DNA of 64,000 nt, taken from an uncultured Psychroserpens sp. (GTDB taxonomy: Bacteria > Bacteroidota > Bacteroidia > Flavobacteriales > Flavobacteriaceae). The stretch covers positions 273,294 to 337,293 of the forward strand of contig NZ_CANNDQ010000004.1 in assembly GCF_947503375.1 (NCBI RefSeq). The letters run 5' to 3'. Made by a program: the position numbers and the translations under genes. This document shows, piece by piece, positions 1-9,943 of the stretch (position 1 is its first letter; each line of letters opens with the position of its first letter). The notes under the pieces were generated by a model. The model made no database searches. It was given only the letters and a program-made list of their open reading frames with translations, and was not told where the DNA came from.

Positions 1-1582
<1,582 letters not shown>

Positions 1583-1703
1583 TTAAACGCAGGCAAATTT
1601 ACAAAATTTAAATAGTTATTTCTGAATTGTTTTTGGTTTATTCACGAATATCAAAAATAGCCTCTTTTTGCAATTAAACCTCAATACATTATTATGGTTA
1701 TTA

Positions 1704-2162
1704 TCAACTAATTAAAGTGTTGTGCGAATCTAACTGTTTTGATGGACTTGCAATCATATTGATTTGGTTTGTATAAAATTGATAAAGTTCGTTAGTAACA
1801 ACCACAGACTTACGTATCTCTTTGAGTCTATTAAGGTAAAAACTATCAGCCTTTAATGCAGCTTTGATCACTGCTTCATCTGACATAGGTGCAATGAGTG
1901 ATTTAAAATTAGAAAAGAAGGCATGTACCTTAGACTGAATATTTGAAATAGATTTTGGTTTCACTTCCATTTGCTCAAGCTGAATAAGCACTTTCAAAAT
2001 AAAATCTGTAGTATTCTCTTTCCTATAATGCAGCCAGTTGACAATATGTTCGCTATTAGTCTTAGAAATAAGAAATTCATAAGTTGATTCGGCCTTTAAA
2101 CTAGCCATAAGCACTTTTTGAAGTGTTTCTGCACCTACAGCATATTTGATAACTGTTTTCAT
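1704..2162 (-). CDS. Small helical protein, possibly ferritin-like (DUF2383-type)
   Basis: The gene encodes 152 residues with no signal peptide or membrane segment. The sequence looks all-helical, with regularly spaced hydrophobic residues and recurring Ala-Glu/Tyr patterns (LKAESTYEFL near residue 22, LKADSFYLNRL near 108). That layout resembles the four-helix bundles of the DUF2383/PA2169 group, but I cannot confirm membership. It lies between pyrG and the metallo-beta-lactamase gene, transcribed away from the latter, with its own 226-bp upstream spacer. No metal-binding motif is obvious. The reading frame is convincing; the function is unknown. Confidence 0.6.
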   Translation of the reverse strand: MKTVIKYAVGAETLQKVLMASLKAESTYEFLISKTNSEHIVNWLHYRKENTTDFILKVLIQLEQMEVKPKSISNIQSKVHAFFSNFKSLIAPMSDEAVIKAALKADSFYLNRLKEIRKSVVVTNELYQFYTNQINMIASPSKQLDSHNTLIS

Positions 2163-2284
2163 TGCTCTAAAGTTTCTGGTTAAATGATTATTACGAAGTT
2201 CGTGTTTATTAATAGTAAAGAGGTGTCTTATTTTATAAGAAGTTAATCCAAATACAAATGTGCCTAGAAATTAGTACCATGTTA

Positions 2285-2300
2285 TACGTAGAACTACGTA
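2285..2300. promoter_or_regulatory. Palindromic element, copy 1 (upstream of MBL gene)
   Basis: TACGTAGAACTACGTA has 7-bp inverted arms around a 2-bp centre. It is embedded in a 22-bp stretch (2284-2305) repeated exactly at 3959-3980. It ends 88 bp before the ATG of the metallo-beta-lactamase gene. The TTGAC at its right edge could supply a TTG -33 element, with GAAATTTG 20 bp further on resembling the flavobacterial -7 box. A regulator-binding site is the inference. Confidence 0.6.
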
Positions 2301-2388
2301 TTGACTTCATCAAAAAATATCTTGAAATTTGTTATGAAGTATTGTAAATATCTCAAAACTAGAAACTTCCTACGCTAAACATAATATC

Positions 2389-3954
2389 ATGAGTATCATT
2401 GGCTACATCAAAGAAGATTTTGTAAAAACATACGCTAAAGCAAGTAAATCATCAACCAAACGCATGCAGCTTGTTTTTGGCGACAAAGTAGAAATCATCG
2501 AATATAAGAACAAATGGACGAAACTCAGGTCTATAGATAGTTATAGTAATTCTGTGAAATATGTTTCGGGAAAACTCGAGCTATCACAAAAAGGTGTCTT
2601 AAAAATTTCTATGGTCGATGTACAACAAGGCGATGGTATGATTGTTGAAAGTCCTGACGGAAAAGTGATGTTCATTGATGGTGGTGATAATAAACTATTT
2701 GCCAGACATGCTGCTGCGAGATACCAGTACAAAAATACATCCAAAGATCAGCCTATGGATGTTGATGCCATTTTGGTTACACATGGTGATGCTGATCATT
2801 TTGATGGCTTGAATGAGATCGTAAAATCTGAAACTAATAAAACGGCTCGTAAGCGTTTGTTTATCAAACCTAAGCGCATTTTCCACAATGGATTAGCCAA
2901 ATCGCCAAGCAAAAAAAATGGAGTGTCAATACCAGACAAAAAACGATTTGGCAGAACTAAGAAAGTTGACGACACACTCTATGCCATTGACCTTTTTGAT
3001 GACACAAGAGATGCTGATGAAGATCAATTGAATACACCTTTTAAAAATTGGCATAAATCATTAGAACATTGGGAAGAACAAAACAACACTACTATCGATT
3101 GCAAACGTATTGCGCACGGCATGGATACTACAAACATCTTTGATTTTTTAGATGAAGAAGATATCAAGATCGAACTCTTAGGTCCATTTACAAGAAAAGT
3201 AAGCTATTGGAATAAGATGTATGATGCACTCCCTTTTTTGAATAAGCATTCAGACGAGAGCATGATCCATATCGATTCTGATAAAGAGCTGAAAGAACTC
3301 TCAGCTTCGCACACCATAAATGGGCATTCTATAGCCTTTAGAATGGTGTACGGAAATGTGAGAATTCTTTTTACTGGTGATTTAAATAAAGAATCATTAG
3401 ACATTATGATGAATAACGTCACCGATCCAAAAGCTTTAGAATGTGAGATTTTTAAAGCACCTCATCATGGCTCACATGATTTTGCCGTAAAAGCACTTAA
3501 GAAAGCGTCTCCTATAATTTCTATCATTTCATCTGGTGACGAGTCTTCGTTTCATGAGCACATTCATCCAAGAGCCACACTATTGGCTGCCTTGGGCAAT
3601 AACAGTCGAACAGATATGAGTATTATACTGAGTACAGAACTCGCAGCTTTTTTCACTAAAAAAGACCTGTGCTATACGAGAGATACTTTAGCTGATTTCT
3701 TTAAGAACTCAACACAACAAAATTATACTTCAGAGGAGTTGCGGAAACTGTTTTCTGGTGTGCATAGAAAGGAAGATCCAAAAGGGCTGTTCTACGGATT
3801 TCAACGTACCAATTTTGGGATCATTCACATACGAACAGATGGCAAACGTATTTTGGCATTTACACACTCTGGAAAAAAAGGGATGAATGAAGCTTACTCC
3901 TATACAATTGCAGCAGACCACTCTGTGACCTCTAATAAAATTAAAAAAAGATAG
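2389..3954 (+). CDS. ComEC-like metallo-beta-lactamase-fold hydrolase
   Basis: This is a 521-residue protein of the metallo-beta-lactamase superfamily, closest in style to the ComEC/Rec2 hydrolase domain. Residues 1-65 look like a small SH3-like beta domain (GDKVEII...KWTKLRS). The hydrolase follows: VDVQQGDGMIVESPDGKVMFIDGGD, the metal motif THGDADH at residues 131-137, a second metal Asp in LFTGDLN, and the ComEC-type APHHGSH at 357-363. There is no signal peptide or membrane segment, so unlike true ComEC it is probably a free cytoplasmic nuclease or phosphodiesterase. A palindromic element lies upstream and an identical copy starts 5 bp after the stop. The substrate is unknown. Confidence 0.85.
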   Translation: MSIIGYIKEDFVKTYAKASKSSTKRMQLVFGDKVEIIEYKNKWTKLRSIDSYSNSVKYVSGKLELSQKGVLKISMVDVQQGDGMIVESPDGKVMFIDGGDNKLFARHAAARYQYKNTSKDQPMDVDAILVTHGDADHFDGLNEIVKSETNKTARKRLFIKPKRIFHNGLAKSPSKKNGVSIPDKKRFGRTKKVDDTLYAIDLFDDTRDADEDQLNTPFKNWHKSLEHWEEQNNTTIDCKRIAHGMDTTNIFDFLDEEDIKIELLGPFTRKVSYWNKMYDALPFLNKHSDESMIHIDSDKELKELSASHTINGHSIAFRMVYGNVRILFTGDLNKESLDIMMNNVTDPKALECEIFKAPHHGSHDFAVKALKKASPIISIISSGDESSFHEHIHPRATLLAALGNNSRTDMSIILSTELAAFFTKKDLCYTRDTLADFFKNSTQQNYTSEELRKLFSGVHRKEDPKGLFYGFQRTNFGIIHIRTDGKRILAFTHSGKKGMNEAYSYTIAADHSVTSNKIKKR

Positions 3955-3959
3955 GTTCA

Positions 3960-3975
3960 TACGTAGAACTACGTA
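3960..3975. promoter_or_regulatory. Palindromic element, copy 2 (upstream of membrane pair)
   Basis: This is an exact copy of the element at 2285, again followed by TTGAC. It begins 5 bp after the metallo-beta-lactamase stop codon and ends 113 bp before the ATG at 4089. The similar distance to a start codon in both cases favours a transcription-factor site over the footprint of an inserted element. Confidence 0.6.
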
Positions 3976-4088
3976 TTGACATGCTGCTAAAAAAATACGA
4001 ACTTCGCTTAACTATGGATATAAAGCATTGCAAACGATGTCATATCCAAATGTTGTGTGTCATTTTGGAAACTATTAAATTTTAAACA

Positions 4089-4595
4089 ATGGATTTAACA
4101 TTTGTAATCTTAGTTACTTTACTTATAATACTAATATTAGTAATTGCAACTTTAGGGTTTGTATTTATTAAGTTCAATAAAAACTTCCTATTTAACATAA
4201 ATAAGTTTCTTAATAAGAAACCTCATTATTATAGATCAAACTACTATATGGCAGCATTTCATGATGAAATTTATGACTTTCTCTCAGAAATGGAAGATAT
4301 AAATGAAATAAGACTCAGTAATGAAGCAAAGCAATTATTAATACTTCCTCTGATTGAATATCAAAAAATTTCTAAAAGGAATAGTCGTAATTTTAATACA
4401 AATGAAAACTTTAAAAGAGAACTAGATAGTTGGCGTGAATCAATATCAAAAATAATAAAAACTATTGCCTATGAACCTGCAAGAATTGATAGATTGGATA
4501 ACGATTCAATATTAAACGAACGAACATCTCTATCTGTAATCAAAGCTTATGCAAAAAGATTTTGTAATATTCCACCATTTTGTGGAGAAAGATAA
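4089..4595 (+). CDS. Unknown protein with N-terminal membrane anchor
   Basis: I do not recognise this 168-residue protein. Residues 3-28 form one long hydrophobic helix (LTFVILVTLLIILILVIATL), followed by a basic stretch and a charged, helical soluble part of about 130 residues, which suggests an inner-membrane protein with a cytoplasmic domain. No catalytic motif stands out. The next gene starts 3 bp after its stop, so the two are almost certainly cotranscribed and translationally coupled. Codons look richer in ATA and AGA than the flanking housekeeping genes (by eye, not computed), which would fit acquired DNA. Confidence 0.6.
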   Translation: MDLTFVILVTLLIILILVIATLGFVFIKFNKNFLFNINKFLNKKPHYYRSNYYMAAFHDEIYDFLSEMEDINEIRLSNEAKQLLILPLIEYQKISKRNSRNFNTNENFKRELDSWRESISKIIKTIAYEPARIDRLDNDSILNERTSLSVIKAYAKRFCNIPPFCGER

Positions 4596-4598
4596 ATT

Positions 4599-4928
4599 AT
4601 GGCAGATAACCCAAAAAATGATGCGTGTAAAACATATTTAGAGCAAACTAAATTATTAGTTACACTATCCTCAGCATTTATTATAGCACCAGCAGTCTTT
4701 ATTGAAAAGATAGGTTTTTTTAGTACTATCTCTCTCTTCATGGAGGTATGTTTTGTTTTGTCAGTTTTTATGGGATATGTCGTTTTTGGAACTATTTCTG
4801 GAACACAATTCAAAGGAGAATATAATGTCTATAATAAAGGCACCAAGATTTTCTCATGGCTACAAATAAGTTTATTTATGATTGGCTTAGTTCTCTTATT
4901 AATTAATCTTTATTCAATTAAATGTTAA
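4599..4928 (+). CDS. Unknown small three-helix membrane protein
   Basis: This 109-residue protein has a short soluble N-terminus (MADNPKNDACKTYLEQTK) and about three transmembrane helices, near residues 19-36, 42-65 and 84-106. It has no signal peptide or known motif. It sits 3 bp after the anchored protein at 4089 and looks like its partner. Two-gene cassettes of a membrane-anchored protein plus a small multi-helix protein are common in toxin, defence or stress modules, but nothing here proves such a role. The pair is followed by about 170 bp without a gene. Confidence 0.6.
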   Translation: MADNPKNDACKTYLEQTKLLVTLSSAFIIAPAVFIEKIGFFSTISLFMEVCFVLSVFMGYVVFGTISGTQFKGEYNVYNKGTKIFSWLQISLFMIGLVLLLINLYSIKC

Positions 4929-5097
4929 ATCCATTTTACTCAGTATAAACAAACACACAACAACGTATATAATCAATGCTAAACTTATACTCAAATTAAA
5001 ATTCATATATTTAAACTACGGATTTGATACAACCTTAAATCCTACGGATTATAGGTCGCACAAACCATACACGAACACGTTAAACGTAACTCAACTC

Positions 5098-5328
5098 CTA
5101 CCTTGGAAATCGTTCTTTAATATCTCTCACCAAATACTCCAAACCATTAATTTTAAGTTCATACACTTGTTGTAGCATATTGCCTAATTTTCCTTTTGGG
5201 AAACCTTTACCATGATACCAAACCACATAGTATTCTGGTAGATCGATGAGGTACCTGCCTTCGTATTTCCCATATGGCATTTTAGTATGCGCTAGTGTAA
5301 TTAAAAATTGATGATCGGGTTGTATCAC
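5098..5328 (-). CDS. DUF3820 family protein
   Basis: A 76-residue protein with the DUF3820 signature: MPYGKYEGRYLIDLPEYYVV, then a GKGFPKGKLG turn and the KINGLEYLV tail. The family is widespread and its biochemical role is not established; it is sometimes labelled a quorum-sensing-regulated factor, a label with little support here. The gene is the last of a tight minus-strand run (LysM protein, OsmC, DUF922, DUF3820), starting 2 bp after the DUF922 gene ends. It is likely cytoplasmic. The family assignment is firm; the function is unknown. Confidence 0.85.
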   Translation of the reverse strand: MIQPDHQFLITLAHTKMPYGKYEGRYLIDLPEYYVVWYHGKGFPKGKLGNMLQQVYELKINGLEYLVRDIKERFPR

Positions 5329-5330
5329 GT

Positions 5331-5876
5331 TTAACCTTTAGATTTGTATGCTTCGTAGGTTTTCAACTCTTTTGATACAAAAGCATTCCATTTGGCTTGC
5401 TGCTCCTTATTTATCGAGTTTTGACTTTCGGTATCGTACAGTTGTTGCATTTTGGCTAAAGCTTTATTGATGTGACTATGCAACATATCGAGGTCTGCTT
5501 TAATGGATGGTGTCACTTTTAATTGAGCCATTTCGTATCGCAGCTTACGTACATGCAATTCAGTAATATCAAAATGAAGCTGCTCATGTGCCAAAATGTA
5601 ATCGTTGCCCTTTTTCTTTATATACCACGATTTTTCAGGATAGAAATGCGCTTCTACATTGGTTTTAAAACTAGTTATACGACCATCGGTCTTTTTTAGT
5701 GAATAGGAAAATGTAATGCCTGAAGCCGTTACAGCTGTAGCATCAGAGTCGGTCTCAACCTCACCTTTAAAATCACTCCATTTGAGTTTTTTTGATTCGT
5801 CCCAAGTTAGTGTCACCGCTTCATTAGGCGAGCCTAATAAACAAGTCAAAGCAAGTAAAACAATTCTAAGTAGCAT
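5331..5876 (-). CDS. DUF922 secreted zinc-protease-like protein
   Basis: The gene encodes 181 residues with a short N-terminal hydrophobic signal (LLRIVLLALTCLLGS), so the product is exported. The DUF922 core follows (LTWDESKKLKWSDFKG) and a zinc-protease-type HEQLH motif lies at residues 97-101, with the preceding ILA and following FD typical of the family. The predicted role is a periplasmic or surface metallopeptidase, but proteolysis has not been shown for most members. It is directly adjacent to the OsmC gene (stop and start abut at 5876/5877) and 2 bp from DUF3820, so it belongs to the same operon. Confidence 0.8.
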   Translation of the reverse strand: MLLRIVLLALTCLLGSPNEAVTLTWDESKKLKWSDFKGEVETDSDATAVTASGITFSYSLKKTDGRITSFKTNVEAHFYPEKSWYIKKKGNDYILAHEQLHFDITELHVRKLRYEMAQLKVTPSIKADLDMLHSHINKALAKMQQLYDTESQNSINKEQQAKWNAFVSKELKTYEAYKSKG

Positions 5877-6278
5877 TTAGTTCCAGTTAAACATAATATC
5901 TTTTTCAATATCAGGATGTAAACTGTAATGCACAGGGCAAGTATTTGCAGTACGTTCTAAAATCTTTCTCGTTTTATCATCTGCTTCAAACGAGAATTCT
6001 AAAATCACTTCAATCTTAGAGATTCGTCTTGGATTACTCGCCATTGTTTTGGTTACATGTGCTGTTGTACCAGTCATGTCTATACCCAAATCGCGTGCTT
6101 TAATGCCCATAACCGTAATCATGCAACTTGCTAATCCTGTGGCAACAGTATCTGTAGGAGAGAACGCTTTTCCTTTGCCATTATTGTCTACAGGTGCATC
6201 TGTATGAAACGAATTGCCAGATTTAATGTGTGTGCTTTCGGTTCTTAAACCACCTAAATAAGTTACTTTTGAGGTCAT
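5877..6278 (-). CDS. OsmC family peroxiredoxin-like protein
   Basis: A 133-residue OsmC/YhfA-type protein. Family members reduce organic hydroperoxides using two cysteines, one on a long central helix and one near the C-terminus. Both are visible: GLASCMITVMG near residue 52 and ANTCPVHYSL near residue 117. FSPTDTVATGLASC is the typical first-Cys context. The start codon overlaps the end of the upstream LysM gene by 4 bp (6275-6278), which indicates translational coupling. The enzyme is cytoplasmic and would protect against peroxide or another reactive electrophile. The family call is secure; the exact substrate is not. Confidence 0.92.
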   Translation of the reverse strand: MTSKVTYLGGLRTESTHIKSGNSFHTDAPVDNNGKGKAFSPTDTVATGLASCMITVMGIKARDLGIDMTGTTAHVTKTMASNPRRISKIEVILEFSFEADDKTRKILERTANTCPVHYSLHPDIEKDIMFNWN

Positions 6279-8182
6279 AATTTTGCTTCTATAATGGTTA
6301 GGTCATCGTACTTAACAATATATACTGCTTCGTTGTAATAGCCTCCGAATAATTTTTTAGAGTATCTAAATTTGTTTTCAACATATTCTGTTTCTACAGC
6401 ACTCTCTGAAGCCTTATACAGATCTTCATCTGATGCCAAACGAAGTAACAGATCCAAAGTAAGATCAAAACCTCTAACTGCATATTTATTAGGACTCACA
6501 CCATATTCTGAAGTGTATTTTCTAACAAACCCATTTCTTGAAGTCGCATCAACATCTTTATTTACAGAAGGATAATGGAATTTCAAATTAGACAAATGGT
6601 AATTGGAGATCTCTTTTCCTTCAAAAGCTTTATTCTTATTTGTGGTCATTAAAATAATCTCTTGATCTTCAACATTCAATCCATTAATCATACTAATTAC
6701 ATTAGAGGCAAAACCTTCGTTATCGGTCTCTAAGAATACAATATTCTTTCCTGATTTGAATATATTCTCAAGGTCGGTTTGATAAATAAAATATGCTTCT
6801 TGTCCTTTTTTATTCTTTCTAGATTGAATCTGTTTTGCTAGCGGAAACTCACCTTTTAGCTTATCACTTATCGCCTTGTGTTTTGAATCAGAAATAATCA
6901 CCATGTGTTTAGGCAATGAGTCTTTTTTGATAAAGTTGATAATTGCCTGTTCCAATAGATCATCTGCAGGAATCGTTTGAAACACATTACTATAAAGATT
7001 TTCAGGCATGGTAAGTGGTGACACAACTGGCACGTTATGGCTCTTGAGCTCTGAAGCAATACGATCAAGATGATTTGGCATTAGTGGCCCAATAACTGCA
7101 TCATAATTAGAAAAATCGTTAGTACTCAATATCTTAGAAATTTCAGCATTATGATTTCTAGTATCAAAGACTTTTAAATGGGTCGAGACACCTAATTGTT
7201 TAGCAGAATCTAAAGCCATTAAAACACCTGCGTGAAAGTCTAATGACACTGATAACAACCCGTTGGTTCTAATCATCTTCTTCGCTTCTGCAACAGAGTC
7301 GACGTCAATTTTATTTAGACTGTATGGCAGCATCAAAGCAATGCGCTTAGATTCTAAATTGGTTAAATTGTTTGCTAAATTGGTATTAGCAACGTCTTTG
7401 ATAATATTGGTTGTAGCAATATTTCCAGGAACTTTCAATACCATTCCTAATTTTAATCCACCATCTTTAAGTTCTGGATTCAACGCTTCTAATTCCTCTT
7501 GCGTCACACCTAATTTTCGGTTGAGTGCCATGTAACCTTCGCTCTTTAAAACCGTATAATAGTTATACGCCTCTTCGACAGCTTTTTCCTCATTATCACT
7601 TATGTTTGGCACATTCAATTCGTCACCAGGCTGTAAAATCTCATTCATATTAGGATTAAGCATTTCCAATTCAGGCACTGTGATCCCAAATTTATAAGCA
7701 ACGCGCCATTTACCTTCCTTAGGTAATACCTCATACTTTTTTATAGTGTTATTGAGCGTGACTTTATTAACTATGGTCTTGTAACGTGGAATTTTAATCT
7801 TATCACCTTTTCTAAGGTTTTCAGAATAAAGCGATGTATTGTATTTTTTGATGTCTTCCATCGCAATATTATATTTTTTTGAAATACTGAATAAGGTCTC
7901 CTTACGTCTTACTTTATGAGTTTTATAACCAATAAGTTCTTTAGTCTCAGAAGGGAGCTCTTCATTTTTAACTCTTGACGTAGGAATGATTAATACCATG
8001 TTAGGTTTTAATTCCTTTTTAGCATCAGGATTGAGTGCAAAAATATCAAATGGTGTTACTAAGTATTGCTTAGCTATTTGTTCAATAGTTTCGCCTTCTT
8101 GTACTTTATGCGTTTTATAATCTTGAGCACTTACAGAGAAACTGTAAAGCAAGATAGCAATAATAATTACGAGTTTTTTCAT
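6275..8182 (-). CDS. LysM repeats fused to a periplasmic-binding-protein-like domain
   Basis: A 635-residue exported protein with signal peptide MKKLVIIIAILLYSFSVSAQ. Four LysM-like modules follow, at roughly residues 22-67, 86-132, 148-195 and 207-253; the first two (THKVQEGETIEQIAKQY, THKVRRKETLFSISKKY) are canonical and the last two degenerate. From about 280 to the end the protein resembles a type I periplasmic binding fold of the LivK kind (VIGPLMPNHLDRIASELKSHNVPVVSP). LysM modules bind peptidoglycan, so the binding domain would be tethered to the cell wall. It heads a four-gene run and lies 76 bp downstream of guaA. Its ligand is unknown. Confidence 0.85.
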   Translation of the reverse strand: MKKLVIIIAILLYSFSVSAQDYKTHKVQEGETIEQIAKQYLVTPFDIFALNPDAKKELKPNMVLIIPTSRVKNEELPSETKELIGYKTHKVRRKETLFSISKKYNIAMEDIKKYNTSLYSENLRKGDKIKIPRYKTIVNKVTLNNTIKKYEVLPKEGKWRVAYKFGITVPELEMLNPNMNEILQPGDELNVPNISDNEEKAVEEAYNYYTVLKSEGYMALNRKLGVTQEELEALNPELKDGGLKLGMVLKVPGNIATTNIIKDVANTNLANNLTNLESKRIALMLPYSLNKIDVDSVAEAKKMIRTNGLLSVSLDFHAGVLMALDSAKQLGVSTHLKVFDTRNHNAEISKILSTNDFSNYDAVIGPLMPNHLDRIASELKSHNVPVVSPLTMPENLYSNVFQTIPADDLLEQAIINFIKKDSLPKHMVIISDSKHKAISDKLKGEFPLAKQIQSRKNKKGQEAYFIYQTDLENIFKSGKNIVFLETDNEGFASNVISMINGLNVEDQEIILMTTNKNKAFEGKEISNYHLSNLKFHYPSVNKDVDATSRNGFVRKYTSEYGVSPNKYAVRGFDLTLDLLLRLASDEDLYKASESAVETEYVENKFRYSKKLFGGYYNEAVYIVKYDDLTIIEAKL

Positions 8183-8258
8183 TCAAAAAATATTATAGCA
8201 CTGATGCCAATGAGACTTTATGGTTATGAAACAATTTTGACGTGAAAGTCACACTATT

Positions 8259-9794
8259 TTATTCCCATTCAATCGTTGCTGGTGGTTTTGAGCTAATGTC
8301 GTATACTACTCTATTAACGCCTTTCACCTTATTTATTATTTCGTTCGAGGTTTTTTGTAAAAATTCATACGGAAGATTTACCCAATCGGCAGTCATTCCA
8401 TCTGTACTTTCTACAGCTCTTAATGCTACGCATTTCTCATAAGTTCTCTCATCACCCATTACACCTACACTATTAACTGGCAATAATATTGCGCCAGCTT
8501 GCCATACTTTATCGTATAAATTCCAAGAACGCAAGTTATTAATAAAAACAGCATCTACCTCTTGTAATATACGTACTTTCTCGCGAGTTAGATCTCCGAG
8601 AATACGAATAGCAAGTCCTGGACCTGGAAATGGATGACGAGCTAATAGCTGCGAATCCATATTCATAGAAGCACCAACGCGTCTTACTTCATCTTTGAAC
8701 AACGTTTTTAAAGGCTCAACGACTTTAAGTTTCATAAAATCTGGCAATCCACCAACATTATGATGACTTTTAATAGTTGCACTTGGTCCTCCAGTTGCCG
8801 AAACACTTTCAATTACGTCAGGATAAATAGTCCCTTGTGCTAACCATTTTACATCTTGAATACGATGTGCTTCATCATCAAAAACCTCAATAAACACACG
8901 ACCTATTGTTTTTCGTTTTTCTTCTGGATCGCTCTTTCCTGCTAGAGCATCCAAAAAGCGTGCCGAAGCATCTACGCCTTTAACGTTAAGTCCCATCCCT
9001 TCGTATTGATGCAATACATCTTCAAATTCATTTTTACGAAGTAATCCATTGTTTACAAATATGCAATACAGGTTCTTACCAATAGCTTTGTGTAATAACA
9101 TGGCGGCTACGGAAGAATCTACACCTCCTGACAAACCTAAAACTACTTTGTCATCGCCTAACTGAGATTTTAAGTTATCTACGGTTTCTTCAACAAAGGA
9201 TTGAGGCGTCCAATCTTGCTCAACTTTGGCTATCTTAATAAGAAAGTTATGTAGCAATTGATGTCCATCTGTTGAATGGTATACTTCTGGATGAAATTGT
9301 ATTGCATAAGTAGCTTCACCTTCAATTTTAAATGCTGCATTCTTAACATCTGTAGTACTGGCTAGAAGCTGTCCTCCAGTTGGTAATTTTTTAATGGTAT
9401 CACTATGACTCATCCAAACTTGACTTCCTTCATGAATGTTCTCAAAAAAATCTTCGTCAGGTTTAACAAAATCTAAATTAGCTCTACCATATTCCCGTGT
9501 ATTGGATTCTGCTACTTCTCCACCTGAAAAATGTGCGAGGTACTGTGCACCATAACACACACCTAAAAGCGGTTTTTTACCACGAATATTAGACAGGTCT
9601 GGATGGAGTACTTCTTCGCCTCGTACAGAATTAGGACTACCTGATAAGATTACTGCTTTAAAGCTATCAGAGTCATTAGGTATTTTATTGAATGGGTGAA
9701 TTTCGCAGTAGATGTTTAACTCTCTTACACGACGTGCAATTAGCTGCGTGTATTGCGAACCGAAATCTAAAATAAGGACTTTGTTGTGTTGCAT
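8259..9794 (-). CDS. guaA: GMP synthase (glutamine-hydrolysing)
   Basis: The enzyme converts XMP to GMP with ATP and glutamine. The N-terminal class I amidotransferase carries [17 protein letters not shown], the nucleophile in LLGVCYGAQ and QFHPEVYHS. The ATP-pyrophosphatase domain has the P-loop [10 protein letters not shown], and the C-terminal dimerisation domain includes [13 protein letters not shown] place the start at the ATG at 9794 ([11 protein letters not shown]), two codons inside a TTG-started reading frame, because it fits the family N-terminus. The product is about 511 residues, the usual length. The LysM gene follows at 76 bp and may be partly cotranscribed. Confidence 0.97.
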   Translation of the reverse strand: MQHNKVLILDFGSQYTQLIARRVRELNIYCEIHPFNKIPNDSDSFKAVILSGSPNSVRGEEVLHPDLSNIRGKKPLLGVCYGAQYLAHFSGGEVAESNTREYGRANLDFVKPDEDFFENIHEGSQVWMSHSDTIKKLPTGGQLLASTTDVKNAAFKIEGEATYAIQFHPEVYHSTDGHQLLHNFLIKIAKVEQDWTPQSFVEETVDNLKSQLGDDKVVLGLSGGVDSSVAAMLLHKAIGKNLYCIFVNNGLLRKNEFEDVLHQYEGMGLNVKGVDASARFLDALAGKSDPEEKRKTIGRVFIEVFDDEAHRIQDVKWLAQGTIYPDVIESVSATGGPSATIKSHHNVGGLPDFMKLKVVEPLKTLFKDEVRRVGASMNMDSQLLARHPFPGPGLAIRILGDLTREKVRILQEVDAVFINNLRSWNLYDKVWQAGAILLPVNSVGVMGDERTYEKCVALRAVESTDGMTADWVNLPYEFLQKTSNEIINKVKGVNRVVYDISSKPPATIEWE

Positions 9795-9943
9795 GTGCAA
9801 AAGTAATAATTGATTTTATAATGACCTTTTTCAGCTTATAATTTTTTATTTTTTTTTACATAAATGGACACTTCAAATACTAGAGGTTTAATTCTATCTA
9901 TTTATATAGTATCTTTATGTAATACACTAAGCTACTTTAAATT

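Noticed and set aside
2284..3980. The 22-bp repeats as direct repeats of an insertion sequence around the MBL gene
   Set aside because: No transposase or terminal inverted repeats are present, and each copy sits at promoter distance from a start codon, which fits regulation better.
9795..9800. TTG start two codons upstream of guaA's ATG
   Set aside because: The ATG gives the family N-terminus exactly; the extra two codons have no support.
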